Position numbers and translations under genes: made by a program
Assembly: GCA_937910975.1 (NCBI GenBank)
Contig: CALEMZ010000110.1
Span: 1-35,014, forward strand
From: an uncultured Pseudorhodobacter sp.
Lineage (GTDB): Bacteria > Pseudomonadota > Alphaproteobacteria > Rhodobacterales > Rhodobacteraceae
DNA length: 35,014 nt
Reading direction: 5' to 3'
The notes under the pieces: generated by a model
Database searches by the model: none
The model's input: only the letters and a program-made list of their open reading frames with translations
Told to the model about the DNA's origin: nothing
Shown: one piece after another, positions 8,102 through 16,365 of the stretch
Numbering within the stretch: position 1 is the first letter of the stretch
Layout: every line of letters begins with the position of its first letter

Positions 8102-9010
8102 ATGAGCGCGAAAGTCTTTATCGACGGCGAAGTGGGCACGACAGGTTTGCAAATCCGCGACCGCCTGCTTGGGCGCGATGATATCACGCTGATCTCTCTG
8201 GCGGAGAATCAGCGCAAGGATGCGGGCGCGCGGGCCGATGCCTTTGCGCAGGCCGATGTCGCGATTCTTTGCCTGCCTGATGAGGCCGCCCGCGAGGCTG
8301 CTGCCATCTGTGAAACCCTGCCAACCCGGCTGATCGACGCGAGCACCGCCCACCGCGTCAACCCGAACTGGGTCTTTGGTTTTCCCGAACTGGCGGCTGG
8401 CCAGCGCGAGGCGATTGCGGCGGCCAAACGGGTTTCCAACCCCGGCTGCTATGCCACCTGCGCCATCGCGCTTATTCGCCCGCTTACCGATGCAGGGCTG
8501 CTTGCCAGCGATGCCGCTTTGACGATGTTTGGTATCTCGGGCTATACGGGTGGCGGCAAGGCCATGATCGCCGAATTTGAGACGGGTGAGGTAAGCGGCA
8601 ATTTCCTCTATGCCACCACGCAGCACCACAAACATCTGCCCGAAGTGATGCATTACGGCAAAGTCAGCAAAACGCCGATCTTTGTGCCGGCCGTTGGCCA
8701 CTATGCCCAAGGCATGATCGTGCAAATTGCACTGCACGGCGCAGATGCCGCCGCTTTGCACGCAGCGCTCGCCGCTCATTACAGCGGCAGCCGTTTCGTA
8801 TCGGTACGTCCGTTGGATCAATTACAAGCTCGGGAAAACCCGAAGGCGATGAATAATACAAACAACCTAGAACTGTCGGTGCTGGGCGATGCCGCCTCGG
8901 GCCGTGTGGTGCTGTCGGCCATTTTGGACAATCTGGGCAAAGGGGCCTCTGGTGCCGCTGTCCAAAACCTCAACATCATGCTGGGGCTGGACGAGGGCAC
9001 GGGGCTTTAA
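8102..9010 (+). CDS. argC: N-acetyl-gamma-glutamyl-phosphate reductase (type 2)
   Basis: A 302-residue NADPH-dependent reductase of arginine biosynthesis that converts N-acetylglutamyl-phosphate to the semialdehyde. The N-terminal FIDGEVGTTGLQIRDRL is the nucleotide-binding loop of the short ArgC type. The catalytic cysteine is Cys116 in SNPGCYAT, followed by GISGYTGGGKAM and PAVGHYAQGM. I prefer ATG at 8102 over ATG at 8096, because GAGG at 8091-8094 is only one base from the first and seven from the second. No other arg gene is nearby, which is usual for ArgC in this group. It lies between pncB and pncA, both on the opposite strand. Confidence 0.94.
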   Translation: MSAKVFIDGEVGTTGLQIRDRLLGRDDITLISLAENQRKDAGARADAFAQADVAILCLPDEAAREAAAICETLPTRLIDASTAHRVNPNWVFGFPELAAGQREAIAAAKRVSNPGCYATCAIALIRPLTDAGLLASDAALTMFGISGYTGGGKAMIAEFETGEVSGNFLYATTQHHKHLPEVMHYGKVSKTPIFVPAVGHYAQGMIVQIALHGADAAALHAALAAHYSGSRFVSVRPLDQLQARENPKAMNNTNNLELSVLGDAASGRVVLSAILDNLGKGASGAAVQNLNIMLGLDEGTGL

Positions 9011-9015
9011 GCCCC
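9001..9015. terminator. Small palindromic hairpin between convergent argC and pncA
   Basis: GGGGC (9001-9005) and GCCCC (9011-9015) flank TTTAA and overlap the argC stop. The palindrome is symmetric, so it could help end both converging transcripts. The stem is short and there is no long T-run. Confidence 0.35.
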
Positions 9016-9016
9016 C

Positions 9017-9616
9017 TCAGGCCAGCGCCACCCCCGCCGCCTTCAGCTTTTCCACCATGCCCGCCAGCGATCCATTCAGATCAATGGCGCGGCACAGGTC
9101 CATCCGCACCGTCACATCAAAGCCCAGCGCGGCAGCATCCAGCGCCGAAAAGCCGACACAAAAATCGGTGGCAAGCCCGGTCAGCACAAGGCTGTGCAAG
9201 CCCCGGCTGCGCAAATACCCCTCCAGCCCGGTGGGCGTCTTGTGGTCATTTTCAAAGAACGCGGAATAGCTGTCGATCTGGGGCCGAAACCCCTTGCGGA
9301 TCACCATATCCGCGCGGTCCGCATTCAACCCCGGATGAAACGCCGCACCCTTTGCGCCCTGCACACAATGGCGCGGCCACAGCACCTGCGGGCCGTAAGC
9401 CATATCAATAACACTGAACGGCGCGGCCCCTGCGTGATTATCCGCAAATGAGCTGTGATCCGCCGGGTGCCAATCTTGCGTCAGCACAACAGCGCCAAAC
9501 GCTGCCATCAACGCGTTGATCGGGGCCACAATCTCATCCCCGCCTGCCACCGCCAGCGCGCCTCCGGGGCAAAAGTCATTCTGCACATCAATCACGATCA
9601 GCGCGTCTTGGGTCAT
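9017..9616 (-). CDS. pncA: Nicotinamidase
   Basis: This 199-residue isochorismatase-fold amidase converts nicotinamide to nicotinate and ammonia. The catalytic triad is visible as Asp10 (IDVQNDF), Lys108 (VIRKGF) and Cys153 (TDFCVGFSALDAA). Metal ligands Asp48, His50 (DWHP) and His83 (PRHCVQG) are all present. It acts directly before PncB in NAD salvage. Because argC intrudes on the other strand, pncA and pncB are probably separate transcripts here or share a long antisense-bearing mRNA. ATG at 9616 faces trhO, which starts 66 bases away in the other direction. Confidence 0.96.
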   Translation of the reverse strand: MTQDALIVIDVQNDFCPGGALAVAGGDEIVAPINALMAAFGAVVLTQDWHPADHSSFADNHAGAAPFSVIDMAYGPQVLWPRHCVQGAKGAAFHPGLNADRADMVIRKGFRPQIDSYSAFFENDHKTPTGLEGYLRSRGLHSLVLTGLATDFCVGFSALDAAALGFDVTVRMDLCRAIDLNGSLAGMVEKLKAAGVALA

Positions 9617-9682
9617 ATGCGTTCTCTCCCTGCGTCATGCCATACCTTGCATTCTTGCGCGGCGCGCGGCAAGACGCTGACC

Positions 9683-10588
9683 ATGTTCACAATCGCAGCA
9701 CTCTATCACTTCACCCGCTTCCCCGACTTTGCTGCCCTGCAAGAGCCGCTGCTGGATCTTGGCCGCGCCCATGGCATCCGGGGCTCGCTTTTGCTGGCCT
9801 CCGAAGGCATCAACGGCACCATCTCTGGCGACCTTGCCGGGATTGACGCAATGCTTGCCCATATCCGCGCCCTGCCCGGCTGCGCCGATCTGGAGCACAA
9901 GGAAAGCTGGTCCGAGGAACAGCCCTTTGGCCGTTTCAAAGTGCGCCTGAAGCGCGAGATCGTTTCCATGGGCCAGCCCGACATAGACCCGCGCGCCCGC
10001 GTTGGCCATTACCTGAACCCGCAGGAATGGAACGACCTTATCTCTGCCTCCGATGTCGCCATCATCGACACCCGCAATGATTATGAATTCGGCATCGGCA
10101 CCTTTGAGGGCGCGATTGACCCCGAAACCAAGTCTTTTCGCGAGTTCCCGGCGTGGTGGGAGGCGAATAAAGACCGTTTCCACAACAAGCGCATCGCGAT
10201 GTTCTGCACCGGCGGTATTCGCTGCGAAAAATCTACCAATTACCTGCTGGGTCAGGGGATAGAGGATGTCTATCACCTCAAAGGCGGCATCCTGAAATAT
10301 CTCGAAGAAATGCCGCCCGAGCAAAGCCTGTGGAACGGTGAATGCTATGTGTTCGACAATCGCGTGTCGGTGGGCCACGGCCTTGTCCCCGGCCCCTATT
10401 CCACCTGCCACGGCTGCCGCCGCCCCCTTGCGCCGGAAGACAAGACCCGCCCGCAATTTGAAGAGGGCGTGTCTTGCCATCAATGCTTTGATGAACACAG
10501 CCACGCCGACCGCGAACGTTTCCGCGAACGTCAAAAGCAAATAGCCCTTTCCAATGCACGTGGCGAGCGGCACCTGGCCGAAGGCTAA
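9683..10588 (+). CDS. trhO: tRNA uridine(34) hydroxylase (rhodanese-domain protein, YceA family)
   Basis: The 301-residue protein begins at ATG 9683 (MFTIAALYHF), the family's usual start; the frame is open further upstream but reads through the pncA promoter region. An N-terminal acylphosphatase-like domain holds LLLASEGINGTISG. The rhodanese domain follows with its active-site loop CTGGIRCEKS at residues 175-184. A C-terminal extension has two Cys pairs (CHGC and CHQC), probably structural. TrhO uses prephenate-independent, oxygen-dependent chemistry to form 5-hydroxyuridine at tRNA position 34. All conserved parts seem intact. It is monocistronic as far as visible. Confidence 0.92.
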   Translation: MFTIAALYHFTRFPDFAALQEPLLDLGRAHGIRGSLLLASEGINGTISGDLAGIDAMLAHIRALPGCADLEHKESWSEEQPFGRFKVRLKREIVSMGQPDIDPRARVGHYLNPQEWNDLISASDVAIIDTRNDYEFGIGTFEGAIDPETKSFREFPAWWEANKDRFHNKRIAMFCTGGIRCEKSTNYLLGQGIEDVYHLKGGILKYLEEMPPEQSLWNGECYVFDNRVSVGHGLVPGPYSTCHGCRRPLAPEDKTRPQFEEGVSCHQCFDEHSHADRERFRERQKQIALSNARGERHLAEG

Positions 10589-10701
10589 ACAATCACGCGA
10601 AATAACGTTCCCGTGAGGTTCCGGCGATAGCCCCATTAGGGCCTATCCGGACAAAATGTCGCAGCTATACTCCAAGCGATCAAGCAACAGGAGCATAGCC
10701 A

Positions 10702-11142
10702 ATGCGATTCGCAACCAAAGCCGTGATTATCAGCCTTGCCCTATCTGCCGGAATGGCCTTCGCCAAAGAAGGCGTGCAGGATGCTACCGTTAAGGCCCGT
10801 ATGGACCTGATGGGCAACAACGCACTGAACGCAGGGATTTTGGGCGGAATGGCCAGCGGCAAAACAGGGTTTGATGCCAGCGCCGCCGCAGCTGCCAAGG
10901 CAGCACTTATCGCCAATGCCACCAACATCGGCGCGAAATTTGAGCCCGAGGTTGATGACCCGGTATCAGAGGCGCGCCCCGACATCTGGATGAACTGGGA
11001 GGGCTTTCTCGAGAAGGCCAAAGGGCTTGAAACCGCCGCAGGTGCAATTGATGTGTCCTCGCTCGAAGGCATTCAGGCGGGCATGGGCGCAATCGGCGGG
11101 GCCTGCAAAGCTTGCCACAGCGATTTTCGCGCCAAAAAATAA
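10702..11142 (+). CDS. Cytochrome c' / c556-type periplasmic haem protein
   Basis: A 146-residue exported protein with an N-terminal Sec signal (charged start, hydrophobic ISLALSAGM, cleavage probably after AFA). A single haem attachment site CKACH at residues 135-139, close to the C-terminus, is the hallmark of class II cytochromes c (four-helix bundle). The ATG has a strong ribosome site (AGGAG near 10689). Cytochromes c' bind NO or CO or act in electron transfer; the residue at the sixth haem position cannot be judged, so c' and low-spin c556 are both possible. A hairpin terminator follows, so it is likely a single-gene transcript. Confidence 0.88.
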   Translation: MRFATKAVIISLALSAGMAFAKEGVQDATVKARMDLMGNNALNAGILGGMASGKTGFDASAAAAAKAALIANATNIGAKFEPEVDDPVSEARPDIWMNWEGFLEKAKGLETAAGAIDVSSLEGIQAGMGAIGGACKACHSDFRAKK

Positions 11143-11167
11143 TCCGACCTGCAACACCAATAGAAAG

Positions 11168-11195
11168 CCAGCCTCACCCTCGGGGCTGGTCTTTT
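11168..11195 (+). terminator. Rho-independent terminator of the cytochrome c' gene
   Basis: CCAGCC (11168-11173) pairs with GGCTGG (11184-11189), with flanking G-T wobble pairs, and TCTTTT follows immediately. It starts 26 bases after the stop codon. Confidence 0.65.
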
Positions 11196-11202
11196 GTTTG
11201 GC

Positions 11203-11505
11203 TCAGCCGCACGTGATCTGCATGATCGCTCGGTTTTCATCCAGATAGAAATTCAACCGCTGCGCGCTATAATCCTGCGTCACCATTCCACCCAAAGGGA
11301 TCACCCGATAGGGGCGCGTCAGCTTGACGGTGCGCAACACGCTTTCATTCTGGCCAATCAACCCACCAAACTCGCCAACACCACAGATATCGGGTTCCGC
11401 CCGGTCCAAACTATTGTCGGGGGGCGGCAGCACGAAGGGTGGCTCTGGCATTGGCGCACAGCCAAGCAAAGCAATCAGCACAACAATTGGCAAAACAGGT
11501 TTCAT
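11203..11505 (-). CDS. Lipoprotein of the peptidase inhibitor I78 family
   Basis: The 100-residue product has a lipoprotein signal, with lipobox LLGC and Cys16 as the expected lipidated residue, so it should be anchored in the membrane facing the periplasm. After a proline-rich linker the mature part reads CGVGEFGGLIGQNES, then RPYRVIPLGGMVTQDY, RLNFYLDEN and a final CG. This matches the potato-inhibitor-like I78 family, which binds serine proteases through an exposed loop. Two cysteines in the mature domain (CGVG and the terminal CG) could form a disulfide. It is divergent from the NYN gene. The target protease is unknown. Confidence 0.75.
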   Translation of the reverse strand: MKPVLPIVVLIALLGCAPMPEPPFVLPPPDNSLDRAEPDICGVGEFGGLIGQNESVLRTVKLTRPYRVIPLGGMVTQDYSAQRLNFYLDENRAIMQITCG

Positions 11506-11640
11506 GCCTTTGACCTCACATTTTTAGGTACTTCCATTCTGCATAGCAGTTTGGAAAATGACAGCGCAGGACGAAGTGATCTTGCTGTAACATTGGGCCA
11601 TGATCGGCTATCACGACTGCAAGGATCGAAAGGAAACCCA

Positions 11641-12420
11641 ATGTCTGACCCGCGTGCCCCGCGTCTTGCCGTACTGATTGATGCCGACAATGTGCCCGCC
11701 TCCTATGCCGAAGCAATTTTTGAGGAGATCGCCGGTCTGGGCGAGGCTTCCGTTCGGCGCATCTACGGCGATTGGTCAGCGCAGCGCTTGGCCGGTTGGG
11801 CGCGCAAAGTGGCGACCCTTGGGTTGGTCGCCGATCAGCAGTTTTCCAACACCAAAGGCAAGAATGCCTCCGACATTGGCCTTGTAATCGCCGCGATAGA
11901 TTTCCTGCACTCCGGCCTTTTTGATGGCTTTGTGCTCGTCAGTTCTGACAGCGATTTCACCCGCCTTGCTGCGCGCATCCGCGAACAGGGGCTGGATGTC
12001 TATGGCATCGGCGAAAAGAAAACACCCGAGGCATTTCGCATGGCCTGCAAGCGCTTCATCTATGTCGAAAACCTTGGTGGCGATGAAAGCGACGAGCGCC
12101 CGACAGAGCCCGTCCGCTCCCCCGCGAAACCTGAACGCGGCATGATGCCCGAAATGCCCGCCGAGCCAACCCCCGCACGTGGCCCGAAAGAGGCCCCGGC
12201 AAAGGCGATCCCGCTAATCATCGCCGCCATGCGCGCGATTGACCCGGAAGGCGAGTGGTACTCGCTGGGCCAGATCGGGCAATATATCACCCAAGGCGCG
12301 CCGGATTTTGATACCCGTACCTATGGCAGCGCCAAACTCTCTGATCTTGTGCGCAAGATTAGCCGCTTTGAGGTGAAATCTGGCCCCGGCGGTCAGCTTT
12401 TGGCCCGCGATGTGGCTTAG
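11641..12420 (+). CDS. NYN-domain ribonuclease-like protein with C-terminal LOTUS/OST-HTH domain
   Basis: The 259-residue protein starts at ATG 11641 behind AAAGGAAA; the open frame extends upstream but overlaps the divergent promoter. Residues about 8-145 are a NYN (LabA/DUF88, PIN-like) nuclease domain: acidic residues Asp14 and Asp16 in LIDADN, Asp78 in KGKNASDIG and Asp103/Asp105 in VSSDSDF are in place for metal binding. A Pro/Glu-rich linker (about 150-185) leads to a LOTUS/OST-HTH-like module (about 188-255), a fold that binds RNA. This pairing is widespread and probably acts on RNA, but the substrate is unknown. It is intact and monocistronic. Confidence 0.82.
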   Translation: MSDPRAPRLAVLIDADNVPASYAEAIFEEIAGLGEASVRRIYGDWSAQRLAGWARKVATLGLVADQQFSNTKGKNASDIGLVIAAIDFLHSGLFDGFVLVSSDSDFTRLAARIREQGLDVYGIGEKKTPEAFRMACKRFIYVENLGGDESDERPTEPVRSPAKPERGMMPEMPAEPTPARGPKEAPAKAIPLIIAAMRAIDPEGEWYSLGQIGQYITQGAPDFDTRTYGSAKLSDLVRKISRFEVKSGPGGQLLARDVA

Positions 12421-12442
12421 GGGCTAACGGCTTTACAGCGCA

Positions 12443-13699
12443 TTACAGATCGGCCAGCCCTTCCGCCAACTGGCCCATCACATCCGCGCAAACGGCAAGC
12501 GGCACGACGATGCCGTAAGCCCTGCCTTGCTTGGTCTTACGCAGGGTCAATGGTTTGCCTTTCGCCGCGCCGATTCTCAGGCCATTCAGCCCAGCAAACA
12601 GTGCAGGGGCTATTCGACTGTCATCCTCAAACTGCAACTCCACCCCGATCCGCCGTTCATTCGGCTGTCGGGTCAGGCGCAGATGCGCGGCCTCTGGCTG
12701 CCCGGTAATGAAAAACCGCAACGCATTGCCATCACTGCGCAGATCGACCTGATACCGCAGAGGCAGCCCCGCCCGCAGATCTTCATAAACCGCCTGCCAA
12801 TAAGTCCGGTTCCGCGCAGCCCTGAGCGCCAGATCCGGCGTTGCGGCCTGCACCGCGGCCAAGCGCAACGGCCCGTCATAACCCGCGCCGCCAAGCGCCT
12901 GCCATTCGCCCAGGTTTTGCGCCCAATCCGGGTAGGCCAGCACCAACGGGGCGGCGTTCCAAAACTTGTCCGGCCCGATGGCATGCACAATCGCCGCCGC
13001 GCGCCCGCCCGGCGCCACAACCGGATGGTTGAACCGCAGATCCAGATTATACAGCGGCAAGCCGCGCGATGCGGCCAGAAAATACAGCGCCAACTCATCC
13101 ACCGACATTGCATCGGTCTGCGCAATCAACTGCCCTGCGACGGCGTAAATATCATCCGCGCAAATCACTCCACGCAGCGCCTGCCCCATGCCCACAACCC
13201 CACCGTTGAGCAGCGTGACCGAGGCGTCCACACGCATATCGGCAAAGGTTTCCATCACTTCGGCACGGCGTCCGAACGCCCCATCGGGCAAGGGCCGCCA
13301 AGCCAAGCCCTCAAAGGCCCAAACCGCCTCCAAACTGCCCTGCACCAGCATATCCACATCCAACCACAGGCATTTGTCATAGGTATCCAACAGGTCGAGC
13401 ATCTCAAATTTGGCAAAAATCATCGGGCTATAGCGCCGGATCACAGCGCCCAGCTCGGCCTTCAACCCAAGCCCTGCAAATCGCGCAGCCACGGTGCTTT
13501 GATCAAAAAGGTGAAACACCATACGCGGCCAAAGGCGCTGCAAGCGGGCCTGATCCTGCGCGTCCAGCCCATCATGAAACAGCACAAAATCGCCGGTAAA
13601 ATCGGCATTATGCCGCCGAAACCCGGCGATCAGACTGCCCAGCACAAAGGCATGGTCCGCCGTAATCCCGCACACAATGGCGCGGCGATCTGAAATCAT
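12443..13699 (-). CDS. GT8-like glycosyltransferase
   Basis: A 418-residue protein with the nucleotide-sugar transferase features of family GT8: the N-terminal AIVCGITADHAFVLGSLIAGF strand-helix, and the metal-binding DxD motif as Asp118-x-Asp120 in LWLDVDMLVQ (numbered from an upstream GTG). VTLLNGGVVGMG follows, as does HAIGPDKFWN near residue 245, similar to the HxxGxxKPW motif of the family. The last 130 residues are a separate domain I do not recognise. I chose ATG at 13699; GTG at 13711, with GAGGGG upstream, would add four residues. It is probably cytosolic and involved in polysaccharide or LPS decoration. No other sugar gene is nearby, so donor and acceptor are unknown. Confidence 0.75.
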   Translation of the reverse strand: MISDRRAIVCGITADHAFVLGSLIAGFRRHNADFTGDFVLFHDGLDAQDQARLQRLWPRMVFHLFDQSTVAARFAGLGLKAELGAVIRRYSPMIFAKFEMLDLLDTYDKCLWLDVDMLVQGSLEAVWAFEGLAWRPLPDGAFGRRAEVMETFADMRVDASVTLLNGGVVGMGQALRGVICADDIYAVAGQLIAQTDAMSVDELALYFLAASRGLPLYNLDLRFNHPVVAPGGRAAAIVHAIGPDKFWNAAPLVLAYPDWAQNLGEWQALGGAGYDGPLRLAAVQAATPDLALRAARNRTYWQAVYEDLRAGLPLRYQVDLRSDGNALRFFITGQPEAAHLRLTRQPNERRIGVELQFEDDSRIAPALFAGLNGLRIGAAKGKPLTLRKTKQGRAYGIVVPLAVCADVMGQLAEGLADL

Positions 13700-13876
13700 G
13701 CTGCCTGTCACCCTGCGCCCCTCACTTTTCTTTACCGCATATTCTGCAACCCTGCCCCCTAACTTTCAACCACTCAACTGCGATTGAGGGCAACCAATAC
13801 CCGCCATCCCAATTGCATTTCCGCCCTCATACGATTATCTGGGCCTCACGCAGAGTGACCGAAGGGCAAAGCACAG

Positions 13877-14839
13877 ATGAACTGGATTACGAACTACGTC
13901 CGCCCCACCATCAACTCCCTGTTTTCCCGCCGCGAGGTGCCTGAGAACCTATGGACGAAGTGCTCCGAATGCGGAACCATGCTGTTTCACCGCGAGCTGA
14001 AGGACAATCTGAACGTCTGCACCTCTTGCGATCACCATATGGCCATCACCCCGCGTGAACGTTTCTCAGCCCTGTTTGACGGCGGCATCTTCACTGAGAT
14101 GAAAGTGCCTGAACCCGTCGCCGACCCACTGCAGTTTCGCGACCAAAAGAAATATCCCGAACGCATGAAGGCTGCACAAAAGGCCAGCGGTGAAAAAGAC
14201 GCCATGCTGGTGGCCGAGGGCGAGATTGCCCGCACACCCATCGTCGCTGTGGGGCAGGATTTCTCTTTTATGGGCGGGTCCATGGGCATGTATGTCGGCA
14301 ACGCGATGCTGGCGGCCGCCGAACGCGCGGTCAAGCTCAAGCGCCCGCTGGTACTGTTTTCCGCCGCAGGCGGCGCACGGATGCAAGAGGGCATTCTTAG
14401 CCTGATGCAAATGCCGCGCACCACCGTTGCCGTAGAGATGCTGAAAGAGGCGGGCCTGCCTTATATCGTCATACTCACCCATCCGACCACCGGCGGCGTA
14501 ACGGCCTCCTATGCCATGCTGGGTGATGTGCAGATTGCCGAACCCAACGCGCTGATCTGCTTTGCCGGGCCGCGTGTGATCGAACAAACCATCCGTGAAA
14601 AACTGCCCGAAGGCTTCCAGCGCGCCGAGTATTTGCTGGATCACGGCATGCTGGACCGCGTGACGCATCGCAAAAACCTGCGCGATGAGCTGATAACCGT
14701 GCTGCGGATGCTGATGCAATTGCCGCCCCCTGTGCGCGGCGATCTGCCTGCACCTGAGGCTGTCGCGGCCCCCACAGCCAAATCTGCAACGGTCGAGGCC
14801 AAACCAGCGGCCCCTGAAAAAAAGGCTGCGCCAAAGTGA
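13877..14839 (+). CDS. accD: Acetyl-CoA carboxylase carboxyltransferase subunit beta
   Basis: This 320-residue protein starts MNWITNYVRPTINSLF and carries the AccD zinc ribbon with Cys29, Cys32, Cys48 and Cys51. The crotonase-fold carboxyltransferase core follows, with FMGGSMGMYVGNAM, FSAAGGARMQEGILSL, HPTTGGVTASYAMLGD and FAGPRVIEQTI. It pairs with AccA to transfer carboxyl from biotin to acetyl-CoA, the first step of fatty-acid synthesis. The last 30 or so residues are an Ala/Pro/Lys-rich tail of low complexity, probably disordered. The stop overlaps the folC start (GTGA), the common accD-folC arrangement in alphaproteobacteria. Confidence 0.97.
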   Translation: MNWITNYVRPTINSLFSRREVPENLWTKCSECGTMLFHRELKDNLNVCTSCDHHMAITPRERFSALFDGGIFTEMKVPEPVADPLQFRDQKKYPERMKAAQKASGEKDAMLVAEGEIARTPIVAVGQDFSFMGGSMGMYVGNAMLAAAERAVKLKRPLVLFSAAGGARMQEGILSLMQMPRTTVAVEMLKEAGLPYIVILTHPTTGGVTASYAMLGDVQIAEPNALICFAGPRVIEQTIREKLPEGFQRAEYLLDHGMLDRVTHRKNLRDELITVLRMLMQLPPPVRGDLPAPEAVAAPTAKSATVEAKPAAPEKKAAPK

Positions 14840-16104
14840 CAAAACGCAGTTCTGACGCGCTGCTGGAGCGGATGATGACACTTCATCCGAAAATTATTGA
14901 TCTGACATTGGACCGGGTAGAGCGGCTTTTGGCCGCGCTTGGGCATCCCGAACGAAAACTGCCCCCGGTGATCCACATCGCCGGAACCAATGGCAAAGGC
15001 AGCACCCAAGCGATGATCCGCGCGGGGCTTGAAGCAGGTGGCCTGCGCGTGCACGCTTATACCAGCCCGCATCTGGCCCGGTTTCACGAACGCATCCGAC
15101 TGGCAGGCGACCTGATTGGCGAAGACGCTTTGTCGGCGCTGCTGGATGAATGCATCACGGCAAACGGTCCCGATGCGATCACCTTCTTTGAGGCGACAAC
15201 CTGTGCGGCAATGCTGGCCTTTTCGCGCACGCCCGCCGATTACCTGTTGTTAGAAGTTGGGCTGGGCGGGCGGTTGGACGCCACAAATGTGGTGGAAAAG
15301 CCCGCGCTCACCATCATCACCCCGGTCTCTCTGGACCACCAGCAGTATCTTGGCGATACAGTTGCCCTGATTGCCGGCGAAAAAGCCGGTATCATCAAAC
15401 GTGGCGTGCCTTGCGTCATCGGCCCCCAAACCCCAGAGGGGTTGGAGGTAATCGAGGCCAAGGCCGCCCGCATGAGTGCGCCGCTTTATGCCTATGGGCA
15501 GCAGTGGCATTGCTTTGCAGATCGTGGACGGTTGGTGTTTCAGGATGAGGACGGGCTGCTCGACTTGCCGCTGCCCAACCTGCCCGGCCCGCATCAGGTA
15601 CAAAACGCGGGTGCGGCACTGATGGCGCTGCGGCTGTTGGGCAAGGGCGACCCGGAGGCCGCGGTAACGCAAGCCTTTTGGCCCGCGCGGATGCAGCATT
15701 TGCGAAATGGCCCCTTGGTTGACGCGGCGCCGCAAGTGCAGCTCTGGCTGGACGGTGGCCATAACCCGGCGGGAGGCGCGGCGCTGGCAGCGACGCTGGC
15801 CGCCATGCCGCAACGCCCGACCCATCTGATTTGCGGCATGCTCAACACCAAAGACATCGGCGGCTATTTGCGCCCCTTGGCCCCGCATGTCACCTCGCTG
15901 TTCGCGGTCTCCATTCCCGGTGAGGCCGCGACCTTGCCTGCCAGCACCACCTGTGCAGCGGCAACGGCGGCAGGAATGGTTGCGCAAGAGGCACCGTCAG
16001 TGCTGGAAGCCCTGACGTATATCGCGGCGCACGACCCTTCCGCGCGGGTGTTGATTTGCGGCTCGCTCTATTTAGCCGGGCAGGTTTTGCGCGAAAATGG
16101 CTAG
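14836..16104 (+). CDS. folC: Bifunctional folylpolyglutamate synthase / dihydrofolate synthase
   Basis: A 422-residue Mur-ligase-family enzyme that adds glutamate to dihydropteroate and to folates. The ATP-binding loop HIAGTNGKGST ends at residue 57. YTSPHLARFHERIRL, EVGLGGRLDATNV, ITPVSLDHQQYLGDT, GEKAGIIK and LDGGHNPAGG are the usual family blocks in the usual order. The start codon is GTG inside the accD stop (GTGA), so translation is coupled; the first residues before MMTLHPK are less conserved. The gene ends before the hairpin and repeat-like element at 16138-16211, which probably closes the accD-folC transcript. Confidence 0.95.
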   Translation: MTKRSSDALLERMMTLHPKIIDLTLDRVERLLAALGHPERKLPPVIHIAGTNGKGSTQAMIRAGLEAGGLRVHAYTSPHLARFHERIRLAGDLIGEDALSALLDECITANGPDAITFFEATTCAAMLAFSRTPADYLLLEVGLGGRLDATNVVEKPALTIITPVSLDHQQYLGDTVALIAGEKAGIIKRGVPCVIGPQTPEGLEVIEAKAARMSAPLYAYGQQWHCFADRGRLVFQDEDGLLDLPLPNLPGPHQVQNAGAALMALRLLGKGDPEAAVTQAFWPARMQHLRNGPLVDAAPQVQLWLDGGHNPAGGAALAATLAAMPQRPTHLICGMLNTKDIGGYLRPLAPHVTSLFAVSIPGEAATLPASTTCAAATAAGMVAQEAPSVLEALTYIAAHDPSARVLICGSLYLAGQVLRENG

Positions 16105-16137
16105 GGGCGCATGGGGGCGGCGCGGGCTAGCCAAACA

Positions 16138-16211
16138 GGGGGCATTCTGCCCCCCTTCGCCTGACGGCGAATTCTCCCCCTGAGGATATTTATTCCAAAG
16201 AGAAAGAGCTG
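16138..16211 (+). repeat. Double hairpin plus GGATATTTAT element, copy 1
   Basis: GGGGGCA (16138-16144) and TGCCCCC (16148-16154) form a 7-bp stem. TTCGCC (16156-16161) and GGCGAA (16166-16171) form a second. CTCCCCCTGA then leads into GGATATTTAT at 16184-16193, with an A/G-rich tail ending AAAG. A related arrangement stands at 25766-25819 after another plus-strand gene. The hairpins probably terminate the accD-folC transcript. I recall similar GGATATTT sequences at gene ends in other Rhodobacteraceae, but that is memory and has not been checked. Confidence 0.55.
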
Positions 16212-16262
16212 GGTTGCGGCAATCTGGCCAGTGGTTTTCGACACAATAAGCTTCGGTTTACC

Positions 16263-16365
16263 TTGACAGAGGGCAGCCTGTCCCACAGTTAAACATATCT
16301 GGTGGCCACAGGCTTTGGGGCCCCTTTTTCATATCTGACGACCCGAGCAAAGAACGGAATATGCA
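16263..16365 (+). promoter_or_regulatory. Candidate promoter and leader of the mrp operon
   Basis: A consensus -35 hexamer TTGACA at 16263-16268 is followed about 18 bases later by the A/T-rich GTTAAACATAT, where a -10 could lie. It sits in the 261-base gap before mrpA and downstream of the element ending folC, so it is the best-placed promoter for the antiporter genes. No clean -10 match is seen. Confidence 0.35.

Noticed and set aside
12527..13693. Long plus-strand open frame (388 codons) opposite the glycosyltransferase
   Set aside because: Composition is typical of a shadow frame, and the minus strand carries the DxD and GT8 motifs.
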